NCBI GenBank assembly: GCA_965153455.1
Contig: OZ234503.1
Span: 14,885,118 to 14,949,117, forward strand
Length of the DNA stretch: 64,000 nt
DNA from: Sphagnum compactum
Lineage: Eukaryota > Bryophyta > Sphagnopsida > Sphagnales
Direction: 5' to 3'
Below the pieces are notes generated by a model. The model ran no database searches and was not told the origin of the DNA. It worked only from the letters and a program-made list of their open reading frames with translations. Of the stretch, positions 24,001 to 36,389 are shown one piece after another. The position numbers were made by a program, and so were the translations under genes. The first letter of the stretch is position 1. Each line of letters starts with the position of its first letter.

Positions 24001-24824
24001 TATCTTCAGCTTTCCACCCTGAGACAGATGGACAAACCGAACGGACAAACCAGACACTCGAGCAATACCTTCGCTGCACTGTGAACTACCAACAGGACGA
24101 CTGGCTGGACCTACTATCTCAAGCAGAGTTTGCTTATAATAATACAACACATGCATCGACCGGGATCAATCCATTCTTTGCCAATTACGGTTTTCATCCC
24201 AGGTTCAGCCTTGAAATTCCTGGAGACTCCGTAAACCCCTCGGCTGAAGAAAGGGCCACGAGGCTTGGACAGGTTCAACAGAACCTTATGGCAGAACTCA
24301 AGCTAACACAGGAGTGGCAAAAGAAGCAAGCAGACCGCCGACACAAGGACCATCCAAACTTCAAGGTTGGAGATAAGGTCTGGCTTCTCAGAAAGAGCAT
24401 TGCTACCACTCGCCCATGTGCCAAGTTGGATTACAAGCGCCTCGGACCTTTCAAAATCGCCAAATTGGTTGGTCTAGTGGCTTGCCAGTTGGAGCTTCCA
24501 CCCCAGTTCAAAATCCACAATGTTTTCCATGTCTCCCTGCTTGAGCCCTATCATGAAAACCCGATCCCAGAACGTCATCAAGAACCCCCAGCTCCAGTCG
24601 AAATTGAAGGCCAAGAAGAGTTTGAAGTTCAGGAGGTCTTGGACTCCAAGAAGATTCGTGGAAAGCTCCTGTACCTTGTCTTTTGGCGAGGTTATCCTCC
24701 TTCTGAAGCTACTTGGGAGCCTGCTGGAAACCTAGTTCATGCCCAAGACTTAGTTAATCGGTTTCACCAACGATATCCTAACAAACCGGCTCCATTTAGA
24801 AGATGTCGCTTGAGGAAAGGATAA
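20970..24824 (+). pseudogene. Pol polyprotein (PR-RT-RH-IN-chromodomain), two nonsense codons
   Basis: One frame runs across the whole span, broken only by TGA at 23418-23420 and 23667-23669. In order: retropepsin ALVDSGATSSFID (near 21231), reverse transcriptase with FTKLDLRGAY, MPFGLTNAP and YLDD (22431-22442), RNase H with ETDASDFALGA, DKELLAI, TDHKNL and ADALSRR, then the integrase HHCC zinc module (HDNTLAGHFG to CDTC). The integrase core reads AMNFITDLP, SDRGPQF and DGQTERTNQ. The first catalytic residue, normally Asp, is Asn (codon 23751-23753). The tail holds a chromodomain (24621-24783, VLDSKKIRGKLLYLVFW to ATWEPAGNL). Both TGA codons stand where CGA (Arg) is likely, the pattern left by cytosine methylation. 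No canonical slippery heptamer is seen in the gag overlap. Confidence 0.93.
24811..24824 (+). other. Polypurine tract
   Basis: TGAGGAAAGGATAA directly abuts the 3' LTR and would prime plus-strand DNA synthesis. It also encodes the last residues of pol and its TAA stop. Confidence 0.8.
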
Positions 24825-25091
24825 TGTCATGGCCTAGGATATTTTGGGATACTTTTGGCAATGTCATGTCCTAGGATATTTTGGGATACTTTTGGCAATA
24901 TCATGGCCTAGGATATTTTGGGATACTTTTGGCAATATCATGGCCTAGGATATTTTGGGACTAGTATGGCTCAGGGTTATAAAAGGAGATAGTCTGGGGA
25001 ACAACCCTTTAGTAGATCAACACCAGTTGATGGATCAATAAAGCTTGTCTTGTCTTGTAATTCTCCACTTGTTTGTAGTCGGTCTATAACA
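24825..25091 (+). repeat. 3' LTR of chromodomain element
   Basis: 267 bp, three substitutions from the 5' LTR. It carries AATAAA at 25037-25042, a polyadenylation signal, where the 5' LTR has AATAAT. Its self-primer copy (25011-25020) reads AGTAGATCAA, which still pairs with the primer site through one G-U pair. Confidence 0.95.
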
Positions 25092-25096
25092 TTTAG

Positions 25097-28000
25097 TGTT
25101 TGGGTTTTATATTTGATTTTCACAAAGCTAACATTGTTATATTGATACATTTTGTTTATTAAGAACCAAAAGGGTCACAAAGACAAAGTCCTTACATGGA
25201 GTGAATTAGTTAGTCAAATAGTCATTTAAGGAGAATATATTTTAAATTGTGATTTACAAATCACCAAAGAAAAAATTAAAAACATATAGCATTATACAAT
25301 TATTTAAAGGTGTATTTTTTAAAAAATCCCCTAAATAGTTAAGACCTTTTAAAAGTTCTTTAAACAATGAAAGCATTAGTTACACACACAAGATCATGGT
25401 TTTATATCCTTTTTTTTTTTCATTTCTCTTTCATTTTGGATTCTAATAACATAATAATAATGAATAGCTTCATGCAAAAAAGTACAAAATTCTATCAATG
25501 CATCAATTTTGAAACCATAAAACTTTCAAACCTAAGCATTGGTTCTAAAAACATTGGCTTGATTACTATTGAAAATGCACCCATATAATATTATTTGAAA
25601 AATTTAAAAGATTAAATCCAAGGAATCGTGAATAAAGGGTATACATAATATAACAAAGCCCATTGTTCATTTTAAACTACATTCATGTTTGGTTTGAATT
25701 AATCATCCAATAAAAAATTTGAAATGAAAATTTATCAAATGGTCCACTTCACTTTTCTTGTCATCTTCCATTTGAAAATGATTGTTTGTCAAAAATTTAA
25801 TTTACCACATACTTATAATCAACACCCTGAAAGCTAAAAAAATTCATTTATGATATGATAATTATCAAATTCTTCACATTGTTCACAAACCTAGTCCAAT
25901 CATATGGAATCACAAGGTTTCATAAATATTACAAATTTCATAAAGATTAAAAATCATTCCAATCTTTTATGGAGTTTATTTGCATTTTTAAATAACCATT
26001 ACACACATATTTTGACCCAAATCTATTTAAACACAATATCAAATGAAATAAAAAATGTACATTTTTTAAACTTTGATTTTTTTATGTTTTGGCCTATCGT
26101 AATATGCAAAAACATTATGAGAAATTATTTTAGTAATGACATGGTTAAAGTTCAAACATGGGCACCCTTGAAAAATCATATGATGCAGATACATATTCTA
26201 CACCTTGTAATGTGCTTTCACCCTATAACAAAATCAAATGTATGCAACCAGGAATCATAGACTTAAAAAGTTTGTTTAATGCCTAATTCCAATCAACATC
26301 TACCCAATGTAGTTTCGATTTGTATCTTATGTCCAACTAGTGGTTACCAAAGCTACTTGAAACATGTGACAACTACACGGAAACATCAACAAATCAATAG
26401 TTTTGATTAGTTGGGCCCTTGACCTTCAATTTGAAGTAATTAATTTGCTGAATCGAATGACTTAAAGATTTTGAAAATTGAAGCTTTCAAATGATTGTAA
26501 AATATGAACAAGAAGAAATTGTCAAAAAGGTTATATATAAATAGTGTGAAGTTTGTTGGACATTTGCAAAACGTTCAGTACAAGTTTAGAAACCATTTTT
26601 CGTATAACAAGACAATATTATCATTATGCTATCATAGATATTGCTTAAAAATGCAATGAACAATAAGCCATAGAACACAAAACCCAACCCAAAAATGCTG
26701 CAATCCTAGTTAAGGGATTGCAAATAGTAAAATTGAGAAAAGATTCTTAATCTTACTAGAACTACTACCACTGTACATATATGTGAAACTATAATAAATC
26801 GAAAATGAAAAAGCAAACCATACAGATGAGCAACATGTGGACCAAAGAAATCAAATTTTCAAGTTCATATTTTGCTAAGGTCATGGACTACTATTATGAA
26901 CAAAAGAACTTGTGGTGAGAGGTGTCAAGGGGTAAACTGGTCAATATTTTTTGTGCCATTACACCAAAAGTGGACAAAACTAGATGTACAAGATCCCACA
27001 TGAAATTTGAAAATCACCCACCTTGAATTAGAAAATTATTTCAATGAACAAACCAACCTAGAAGCATGTGTTGCAATCATGCATAACAGATCCCTAAAGA
27101 CATAGTTAATGCTTTCAATGATCATCAGGTTTGTATAAAAAACCTTGAATTTTTCTCCTTTCAAAAGGAGACATTTATGTATAATTGAATTACATAATGG
27201 AGAGAGACACTAAAAAATACAATGTAAAAAATTGTAAATCCAACATCATTTTGTGATTTCAAATTAGAGAATGATTGACCTTCACATGTAATTCAGTTTG
27301 CAACCTAAGCATTTTGCTTATAGTACAAGACATTTGAATTTTAGTTATCATTAATTGGCAAACTTTAGATTAGTATCCTTCTTCTTGATGACGAGGCACA
27401 AGGTGTCTTGAATCACTTAAGATGCAAAGCTTGAATGAAAGTAAGTGCTTAAATGACAAAATTTTACTTTTAGACAAGTTTTTTATATTAGAATTATGTA
27501 TAAAGTCATCCAATCTTTGAGCCTTCACTTCACCCCTTCTCCCTAATTCATCTGGAGTGAAGTTAATGCAATATTTAAAGGCTGGGGCAAAGAAAAAGTA
27601 CAAGAAAATACATAATCATTAAACAATAGTGAAGGCCTAGTATAGGCTCACGACACTAAAATAAGCAGCAAATTAAAAATTGATCATGAAACTTTTTTGG
27701 GTACCAAAATTGATGGTTAAATGAGTTTTGAGGCCCCATTTTACGACTACGGATTTTTTTGGCCTTAATTTTTTATCTCAATCCTAGTATGGTGCCCATT
27801 ATTTGTGACTTTATGAATAATGATAATATCTGATGATTTCAAGGCTACTAGTGGTGTTGGCCAGAACTTGGCAATACTAGCTCGCAGTGTTAATGATATA
27901 TGTCTCATGGTGCCCTTGACTAGTTATCCTAATATTGACTCGTCAACACATCAACCGATGGCATAATGGTAATCACGAGTATTCAAACACACAATGACCT

Positions 28001-28679
28001 AGTTTACTTAAATAATCAGCTCTTGTCTATTGCACACAAAAAACAACTTAGTTCCTTTGATCAATGTGTAAAAGCAATCAATTCCACCCAAGCCCATTAT
28101 TTGGGAATTTACCAATGTTTATCACATCCAGCATAATGTGGAATTGTTTCCCAATCCCCACCATGGGATAGTATGGGGATATTAAACACCCCTATGAACT
28201 TTGCAAGTGTAAATGCATGGTTCTGTGCATCACATGGACTCTTTAAAGTTAACACTTGTCCTATCAAATGCAAGACAAAAACATTTTTCCTGCATGTATG
28301 CATGCAATACATTATTTCACACTCCTTGCCAATTTTGAATCATAACCTCTTTGGAAAAAAGCCACATTATTACCAGTAACCTAGTTTCATCTGCTTAGAA
28401 GCAGTTGTAATGTCCAAATTTGTTTAGCTAAATTTTGCACCAACATCAATCAAACCTTACATGACCATTGCCCAAGTCCCACCACTAACACCCACAAAGT
28501 TTGTAAGGATATTTTATGCATGTTGTGGACAATATAGGGTGAGAGAGATATGTGAAGTCAACCACCATGCCAATGTTTATAGTTGGTCAATCATGTGCAT
28601 TGCATCCTATGCAGATTCACTCATTCAAATGGTATTTGGTGACCCAAACTTATGATGTTGAGGGCACCGGTGAAACAGC
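25097..28679. other. Gene-free AT-rich stretch
   Basis: It follows the TTTAG target duplication. No gene, RNA or clear repeat recognised. It may include the far end of the AT-rich repeat into which the retrotransposon inserted. Confidence 0.5.
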
Positions 28680-29031
28680 TTAGAGCACCTCCACCCACAT
28701 CACTACAAGAATAGCTTGTACATTGTATGTTGAATGTATGAATAATAACAGTCAAATAATGTGAAACTCATTTTGGGTTTGTAAAGATGCCCTTGGGCTA
28801 TGATATGGTGTCCTCTGGGAGGAGGGCCCATCCAAGGAAATGACTGTTTTTGAGTCCCAACAGAATGATTGACCTGCCCAGGTGGTGACATTTAATTGGT
28901 TTTTTCACTTTCTGCTGTCCACTTTTTCATGTTGATGGGTAGGGATGGGGATATCCAGATTCTAGTGTATGTTGGATGTGCTAAACACTGACAGAACACC
29001 CTCATAGGAGGTGTGGGTGGCCATGCTCTAA
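28680..29031. mobile_element. Miniature inverted-repeat element, TTAGAGCA family, copy 1
   Basis: 352 bp. The left end TTAGAGCACCTCCACCCACA and the reverse complement of the right end, TTAGAGCATGGCCACCCACA, form a 20-bp terminal inverted repeat with three mismatches. No coding capacity. A related copy starts at 45038. TTAGAGCATCTCCA-type ends recur in several plant miniature elements; the driving transposase is not known to me. Confidence 0.75.
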
Positions 29032-32000
29032 GGTTTCCTTTCAGATACCCTAATGGAATAACTTTTACAGGTTCACCAATAAGGACATGCTTCCAGAGAA
29101 ATAACTGACCAAGAGGTCAAATGTCTAAAGGTAAAGAAGTGCAGTGAAGGCCATGTAAACTTCAAAGCTAGCTAGTAGATACATGCTGGTTAAGTTTTGA
29201 TTAGACCAACTATCACTACCACCAACAAGTGACACATTGTGGTGAACCTAAACAATTCCATGATATAGTTAGGCACAAGAAGTTCCAGGTGAAATTCTTA
29301 CAAATGGCATGGTGGGTTCTAAATCTCATATCACTTATCACTAGCTAGCTTAACCTAATATAAGTATATCTCTTACTGCAAATGCCTATATACATGTGAA
29401 TTAATGTGTATGTTCATATATATATATATATATATGTCAGTAAAAATATGCTAGCTGATATGAATATTGATGACCTTGGAAAATACCCTACACAGTTACT
29501 GTGAATTTGTCCTTTGCCTACCCTTTCATCCGAAGTGGAGTAGATAATTCTAATCACCAGGAGCCCAAAGTTCAAACCCTCCTCACATGCAGTTTGGAAT
29601 GCCATGTTTATCTTGTTTATGGAACCCTGATGTCTAGAATCAATATCTAAGTTATTTCACATAATTTCCAGGAATCATGAGCTGATGAGGTAGGGTCTGC
29701 TCTCTGCACAGTGTTGAATTTGCAACTGGCTACCTGGATGGTCCATGGCCTCTGCACAAATTAGTCACATTCCCCACTTGAGTGGCCTTTATTGTTTTTC
29801 CTCTGTCCCTTTACACGCACAGACATTTACATGGCTCCAGTCTGATAATAGTAGTAGGTCAGAGTTACGATTCAGTTTCAAAACTGCAGAGGTTATTGAG
29901 ACTCAGCTGCATATGCATGCCAATCCTTACCGATTTGCTTTGTCCTGCAGACCTAGCCAAATCCCCTCAAAAAAAGAAAGCAAAAGAAACAGATATGGTT
30001 ACAAATCTTTAAGAGGACATATATATCTAGTTCCTCTTCAAATTTTTTAAAAAACGTGAGGATGTAACAGTTATTCAACTTAAGCAATAATGTAGAACTG
30101 CCTTGAGCATGATGCATGTTCTTTTGTTGTACACCCCAAGTGTTGGGCCGAGAATATCAAATCAGCTAAAAATACTACTGCATTCTCTTTTTACCCTCTC
30201 TGCCCTTTGCCTGACTATCCCAAAACTTTTGGTTGATGCCCAGACACATTCTGCATCCATGTCCTAAATATTTATATCCTGATATATTTTGGAAATGGGA
30301 GATTGCATTACAATCTTCTAGGGGGAAGAAAAATCAAAGGAAAACGTATGTAACAAAAAAGCAATGAACTTCTTGAGTTTTAATTTCAAGTACCTAGCTA
30401 CTGCAGTTCCAATTTGAAGGTCATTAACACAAACGACAACCATTCTCCAACAAGCTTTTCAGTTACAATTTTTTTTTAAACTTGCCAGAGTTCCCACTCT
30501 GTTTGCCCATTGAATAGCCACCACAGGCCATAAAGAAATATGGGACATTTTTTTTTTGAAACAAATAGTTGCGAGCGAAAGCCATGGGTGAAATCTCAAC
30601 TGAACAGACATTGTTGATGTCATGATGTATGTAAAAACCATGACAAATTCACAACTTGTAGAAACTTACTTTGTTTACATCAGAGAGCAAGACTGTTTGG
30701 AGCAAGTCCAAAGTGGTTCATGGGAAGAAAGGAACAAAGTACAAAAGCTGGAGAAAGTTGTTCTTTAGGCTGTTACCATCTAGATCAGCTACTAGTCACT
30801 GCAGCTTTCATGGGTCAAAGCCACTCGGTGGCCTTTTCTAGATACTGTAACTTTTCTAGACACACAAAAATGATAATAATGTTCAAGGAAGAAGAGTGTG
30901 GAAGTAACAGCCAATACTCACATGCACAAACAATTGTAACCTTTCAGCTAATCTCACGTTGCCCAGTTGTAACACCAATTTGCCCAGTGAATTAATCACT
31001 CTCTCACATACACCATTTGTTTTTCCAAATTGCAAAACTATGTCTTTTGTGGGTTTTGTAATCACCAAATTTCAATTAATTTTAAAATTGCCACATTCTA
31101 CAATAAATTCTACAATAAATATGTCCACAATAATATGAGCTATCCTTGAAAAAGGAGTCCCTCCAAACCCCACAATATGATTTCCAAATTCATGAATACC
31201 AGACCAGCCCATAACATCACATTCAAATTCATGAATGGAAATGTGCAGTGGTTTTTTTTTTTTTTTTTCAATTGTGGTTTCAAAATTTTGACAAAATTTT
31301 TGAAATAAATTCAGGAAAATTTGTCAAATTTATACTGGAAAAAAAAATTCTAAAATTTCCGAAGCAATTTGTGGCTAGGTGGCAAAAATTCGCCAAAAAA
31401 AGAAACTCTGCTGAGGAGACAACCTAGGCAGTGTTTATGTTTTTGGCAAAATTTCATGTGCTAGTAACAAAAACAAAAGCCCTTTGCAACAGATACAAAG
31501 GCTTTTTTGGGGGAAAAAAATGGCACATTGTCGCCACATTATGAGGATTTTGTTTAAATTGAATTTGTCATATTTAGACAGTAGGTTCTAGCTCTTTAGG
31601 CTGTTACCATCTAGCTATTAAACTTTTCTACTTTCCTCTCTAACTTGTAGATAAAGTTGGGTAAGTCCTTTCTTGAATGATTGCAAATCCACCTACCTCA
31701 CAATTTTGAAGAAAAAAACTCACACTGAACCTAGCAATCAAATGTAAAGCTTCTCCCAAGCACTGGATTTGTTTTGTGACAAATGTTTGCTATTTTGTGA
31801 GACAAAATTGACACATTTTTAGAAGAAAAGCCATGCATGGTGTTTCAGTGCAAAATGATTTTTTTCCAGTGCAAATTGTGGGGATTTTCAGCCCCAAAAA
31901 AATCACTTTTGTGACATCAAAAAATTGAAGAAAAACACTGCTCACAATTGCCAGATTTCTTGAGCATGAGAGCAGCTGAACCCGCACCAATGTGTAAATA

Positions 32001-32048
32001 CAGGAGGGAGACACTGGAGGGAGTTACCTGGGGTTTGTGTAACCGGCG
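29032..32048. other. Gene-free stretch with minor repeats
   Basis: It holds an (AT) microsatellite near 29416-29435, a 21-bp direct repeat CTTTAGGCTGTTACCATCTAG at about 30763 and 31594, and poly-T near 31251-31269. A frame around 29960-30015 resembles the kinase juxtamembrane segment; see findings. No gene supported. Confidence 0.45.
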
Positions 32049-32690
32049 GTGTTGGACGGTTATCAAAAACAGGAACAGACCCCAACTGCTGTCAGGAAGG
32101 TTCTAAAGTTCATAATCTTTTGATTCTCAAGAAATCCAAAAAATGAGTACTGGATATATAGTCATTGTTCTCAATTTTTGGAAAAAAATTCAAACAACTG
32201 CTGCCTATAAAACGGCCAGTTCTTTAATGAAGAAAACCACCGGTTCTTTGAGGCTTTTGAAAGAACAGAAACCCGAGAGTTCTTTGATTCAGATGTTGTA
32301 ACTAGTGTTTGGTGGGTATTTGCATTTGTTAAGAACCATTGATCCCAGTTTTGAAAATGTTTCACAATCAAAAAACCACCGGTTCTTGTTTTCTGGGGTT
32401 TTTTTTTTGGGAGGGGGGGGGGGGGGGGGGAATCAACCAACTGGCAGTTCTGATTATTTCAAAAACCTCATTTAGAACCAGCAAGGAACCGGCAGTTATA
32501 AAAATTTGAGAACGTACGTGGGTATAATATCAGAAGTGGTTCTTGGAGTTTTCTTTGGAGAACCGTGGGTATAATATATATCAGAACTGGTGATTTGAAT
32601 TTTTCTTTAGAACCGTGATTGGGGGATTAAGGATCGGCCAGATAACCTCCGGGTTTCTGATCCCCGTTCTGATTGATACCCGCCGGTTCC
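32049..32690. mobile_element. Foldback element, GTGTTGGG family, copy with both arms
   Basis: The left arm begins GTGTTGGACGGTTATCAAAA. The right half repeats the internal blocks in reverse complement (TTTGAGAAC, then ATAATATCAGAA, then GGTTCTTGGAG). A poly-G tract at about 32412-32430 lies in the central spacer. No coding capacity. Confidence 0.6.
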
Positions 32691-32791
32691 CTCGTGTACC
32701 TTGTTGTTATTAGCTAGGTGCTCATCATGTCGTTCTAGATGCGCCAGTTTCCTGCAGTTAGTTCCTCATGTGTCGACAGTCGAGATCTTGC

Positions 32792-32797
32792 TATAAA
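32792..32797 (+). promoter_or_regulatory. Candidate TATA box of the Dof gene
   Basis: CTATAAAG is followed by a GC-richer, pyrimidine-rich stretch (CGCTCGTTCTCTCC) like a transcript start. It lies 1.6 kb before the Dof ATG, so a spliced leader is implied. Confidence 0.35.
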
Positions 32798-33109
32798 GCG
32801 GCAGCAGCTCGGTCTGTTGGTTGTCGCTGACACACACGCGCGCTCGTTCTCTCCATCTCGCTCTTTTCTCCTAGCTCTCTCCATAGGGCTCAACGTTTGT
32901 GTCCGTCCAGCTGGTCTTTTGCAGACTGCGGGGACTAGGGAGGGTGGGGAGGATGAGATTCTATGTATCTTTAGTTGTCGCGGAGGGAGAGTCGAGAGTC
33001 CTAAATCAAGGACAGGGAAGCAATATTGGTCGAGAGGTAACTTGCAAGTTATTGAGATTGTAAGAACTAGTACCGGAGGGCCGGGATTGCAGGACACGAA
33101 GATCAGGCC

Positions 33110-33194
33110 ATGGACATTGACAGAAGGAGACTAGAAGAATATCAGAAGCAGCAGCAGTTCTTCTTCGTGTCCTCAGAGACATTCATTGTTCACG
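33110..33194 (+). other. Possible alternative first coding exon of the Dof gene
   Basis: An ATG at 33110 opens 28 codons (MDIDRRRLEEYQKQQQ, then FFFVSS) ending at a G/GTATAT donor in phase 1. An AG at 34504-34505 is the matching-phase acceptor, and the join would give a 370-aa Dof protein. Many plant Dof genes have one intron just before the Dof domain. The acceptor lacks a good pyrimidine tract, so this is only a possibility. Confidence 0.3.
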
Positions 33195-34405
33195 GTATAT
33201 ATCGATCGATCGACCGCTGGCTGGCTGAGAAAGTTGTGTGGTGGCACTGACAATTAATTAACCACAGCTGGGAATGAATCGGCTGACGAGTTCTACCAAC
33301 TGGCTAGTACGCATTCTCAGCTCTTTGTTGTTCTGCCGATCATTTATGTATGCAGTCATTCCTGCAATCCCCAGTGCACAGTGTACTACTTCTCTCCTTC
33401 AGTTGTTATTTCTGATCTTAATTAATCATTAACCTTAGTGGCCATCTCCTTCCTTGAACCTGCATAATACATGTTGCAATCTCGTCTCTAGTATTGTGCA
33501 GTCTTTTCTCGAAGCAGCTGAGACATACCTGCAGAAAATCTCTTATATCTCGTGCGCGCTTTGCGTCCACTGGCAGTTATATAACAAGATGAAGAGCTGC
33601 GCGGCCAATGTCAATTGATTGATACAGTACTTTCTCTACTACACCCGAGACGTACGTTGTATATACATCCATCGCGATTGCGTTTAGTTTCCAGCACTAT
33701 TTGTAATTCTTGGCAGATCAGGAATTGGGGGAATTTTGTGCAGTTGCGCGCCGATCATAACTGAATCTATTGATGAACTACTTATACCTTTTGGTATCTT
33801 GAATTCCAAGGCCGCCGCGTCACTGACATTCATGATGAACGGTGATTCATGCTGTATTCAACGATCGGTAGTTGCAATATGATTATATGTTCGGAACTGC
33901 TAGTTGCAGGCATCTTTGGATCCGACCCTACTCCAGGAGCTTGGGGAAATTGTTTGTACCCAATTTTTTTGCTCCTTCAGAGAAATTCTGTAAAGAAGGA
34001 GCTGAAGCATTCATGTCCTTGATCTTTTGTTCCATAACTGTCGGCACTCCTGCAGGAGTCTAGCTTGACGAAACAAATACTTCAATCTCTCCTGCTTTGC
34101 AAGGGGCCAGCAGTACTAGTCGACAGATCTGCCGGGGTCCAGGCTCCATCAGCTGCCGGCCCTTAGGTATGGCTGAAGGCTAGCTATGAGCTGCCATGTA
34201 AACTCTTGCAGTTCAGTTCTATATAAGCTGACGTTTGTATCTGCTGGAGTTGCATGCAGGCAGTGCCCTCGAGGACTTGTCAGGTTTCCGCGACTTGGGC
34301 AAAAAAGAACATCCAGTGATAGAATCGTCAGCATCGTCAGCGGTGGTGCAATCAGCGGTGGTGCAATCGTTGGTGCAAAGTGGGCGCCAGCTGCAGTAAC
34401 ACTAG

Positions 34406-35533
34406 ATGGTAATCATGTATTTACCGGTCATGAACCGATGCGAAGATCTTCAGTTGGACCATGATCTAATATTGCGGCAAGGGTCTGGGGATTTGGTATC
34501 CGCAGCAGGGGAACTGCAATCCCCGATGAGTATTGCCGCGACGAGAGGTGCAGGTATAAGCGGAGGTTGCAATATGCGTCATGAGAGACCAGCGAAGGTG
34601 ATCCCGTGCCCGCGTTGTCAGTCCATGAATACCAAATTCTGTTACTACAACAACTACAGCGTAAACCAACCGCGACACTTCTGCCGTAACTGTAAACGCT
34701 ACTGGACAGTCGGGGGCATGCTTCGCAACGTTCCTGTTGGTGGCGGTTCACGCAAGAAGGTGCGCAGTACATTAAGATCACAGCGCACCAACGATCATAA
34801 TCACCCACATGAAGGCTTGCAGCAGGCCGCCGATCAGGGACATTCTACTCTTCTAAACATGACACTACAACAGTCCAATCTCCAGCTGCTGCAGCTTCCC
34901 AGTACTACGATTCATATGGCGTCGACCCAACAGCAGCAGCTTAATTCCATGCTATCGTCACAAGCTGCTGCTACGGGAGCTGCTGGCACGAGACTAGGAT
35001 CCAACTACTTCCGCGGCAACCAACTTCTTCATCTGCAGTCTAGTGGCCAGTTGATCGATCCGCCTCCTTCCAATACACAGCTAGTCACATCGTCGACACC
35101 ACAATTGCCCAGTCTTTTTCAATTCACAAACATGGACCGCGCGCAGCAGAATGGATCATATAACACCGGATCGCGATTGACCAAGCCCCACGCTGTCGGG
35201 GCCGCTCCAGCTGCTGCTCATGCTAATAATGATTACAATATGGGTCTGATCAACATGTCGAGCAATCTTCAGCAGGATCATCATGCCTCTACAATGCCGA
35301 CTCTACACTCAGCCATGTACGATCAGCTTCATGAGTCCGCCAGTGCAACAGCTGATGTGACAACTTCTTCAGATTCCTTGCAAATGGGAAGCGGCATTCA
35401 TGGGGGTCGGGGATTCATCTCCAACGGCCCGGGATTCCACAATCCTGAGACTACCATGGATCAGCGGAATCAACATCACATGGAGTTTTTGAGTTCTCAT
35501 GTGATGCACAAGCCCGGTTACTGGGGAGCCTAA
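34406..35533 (+). CDS. Dof zinc-finger transcription factor
   Basis: 375 aa. Residues 66-120 are a complete Dof domain: CPRC, then the second cysteine pair after 21 residues (Cys 68, 71, 93, 96), with [35 protein letters not shown] and a basic RKKVR tail. Dof proteins are plant-specific nuclear factors that bind AAAG cores. The rest is rich in Gln, Ser, Asn and His, as in transactivation regions, with no other domain. An in-frame TAG sits just before the ATG at 34406, so either this is the start or an upstream exon splices in after it (see 33110-33194). The stop TAA is followed by GCTA repeats. The Dof assignment is certain; the N-terminus and subfamily are not. Confidence 0.93.
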   Translation: MVIMYLPVMNRCEDLQLDHDLILRQGSGDLVSAAGELQSPMSIAATRGAGISGGCNMRHERPAKVIPCPRCQSMNTKFCYYNNYSVNQPRHFCRNCKRYWTVGGMLRNVPVGGGSRKKVRSTLRSQRTNDHNHPHEGLQQAADQGHSTLLNMTLQQSNLQLLQLPSTTIHMASTQQQQLNSMLSSQAAATGAAGTRLGSNYFRGNQLLHLQSSGQLIDPPPSNTQLVTSSTPQLPSLFQFTNMDRAQQNGSYNTGSRLTKPHAVGAAPAAAHANNDYNMGLINMSSNLQQDHHASTMPTLHSAMYDQLHESASATADVTTSSDSLQMGSGIHGGRGFISNGPGFHNPETTMDQRNQHHMEFLSSHVMHKPGYWGA

Positions 35534-36129
35534 CTAGCTAGAGTAATCCAGTTCCAGAGAAGAATACCATCAAGGAACTCACTGCTAGGTAGCTAGGTAG
35601 CTAGCTAGACGGCATCCAAGCTGGTACGCATCAAGTGAACAACAGGTAGATGCAAGCAAGCTAAGGTATCCAAGGTACAATCTTGAACAACAACAAAATG
35701 TTAGATGGAAGATTAAGGTCAGATATGACAGCAGCAGCTTGTTCAAACCAGGCAGCTTAGAGGTTCTTGTACTTGAAAAACTGTGTCAAAACCAGAACAG
35801 CAAGGTTTAGAAATTTGAAGAACCCTGGACTCAAACCCTCATATGGTTTTTTAGAACTGGGCCAAAGGTTCTCTTAAAAAGGGAAGAACCCAACCCTTGC
35901 CATAAGGGGCAGAGCTACAACTAGCCATTCCCCACATGATTCTTTGGAAGTTCATGAATAAGAGAAATTAAGTTTGAACTTGTTTTGAGAATTTTCGCTT
36001 GAACTCCAGGCTAAACTGATCATTGTCTTTAGCCAGACTTGTTGTGGTGCAAGGAAGTTGATGTCTATATCATCAGTAGGCTTCTAACTGATTTCCATTC
36101 TAGGTTGTCCTTGTCAATACATGAATTAT
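35534..36129. other. Dof 3' region
   Basis: GCTAG-rich low-complexity sequence directly after the stop, then unstructured AT-rich DNA. Probably the 3' untranslated region. No further gene. Confidence 0.4.
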
Positions 36130-36344
36130 CACTACAACAAAAGGTGTACCTGTACGCCAAGTGATTTCATTGGATTTTGAGTAAATTCACTAAATGTAGT
36201 GAACAGGTGTACGTGTACGCCAAGTGATTTCATTGGATTTTGAGTGAATTCACTAAATGTAGTGAACAGGACCAGTGAAGAAGCAGTGAATTCACTAGTC
36301 TAGTGAACTGGGACTAGTGAACTATACCCACATTTTGTAGTAGT
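36130..36344. mobile_element. Miniature inverted-repeat element with 63-bp internal duplication
   Basis: The ends ACTACAACAAAAGGTG (36131) and, on the other strand, ACTACTACAAAATGTG (ending 36344) form a 16-bp terminal inverted repeat with two mismatches. Inside, a 63-bp unit repeats twice (36143 and 36206), each ending in the hairpin TTCACTA-AATG-TAGTGAA. CACTA-like ends suggest a CACTA or Harbinger derivative. No clear target duplication. Confidence 0.55.
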
Positions 36345-36389
36345 ATATAGTCGTTTGACATCCAAGGAATTGTCAAGGAATTGCCTAAG

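Larger units (their letters stand above)
19330..25091 (+). mobile_element. Chromodomain Ty3/gypsy retrotransposon, Tf1/sushi-like
   Basis: A structurally complete 5,762-bp element. Both LTRs are 267 bp, start TGTCATGG, end TATAACA and differ by only three substitutions. The flanking target duplication is TTTAG (19325-19329 and 25092-25096). Inside are a 522-base leader, gag with one CCHC knuckle, then protease, reverse transcriptase, RNase H and an integrase ending in a chromodomain. The pol stop codon abuts the 3' LTR. There is no tRNA-type primer site; instead a site complementary to the transcript's own 5' end lies two bases inside the LTR. Two TGA codons and an Asp-to-Asn change at the first integrase catalytic position suggest this copy is not autonomous. 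Confidence 0.95.

Noticed and set aside
32735-33134. Overlapping open frames on both strands (about 120-131 codons)
   Set aside because: No domain. They arise from the GC-richer Dof leader and promoter region, where stop codons are rarer.
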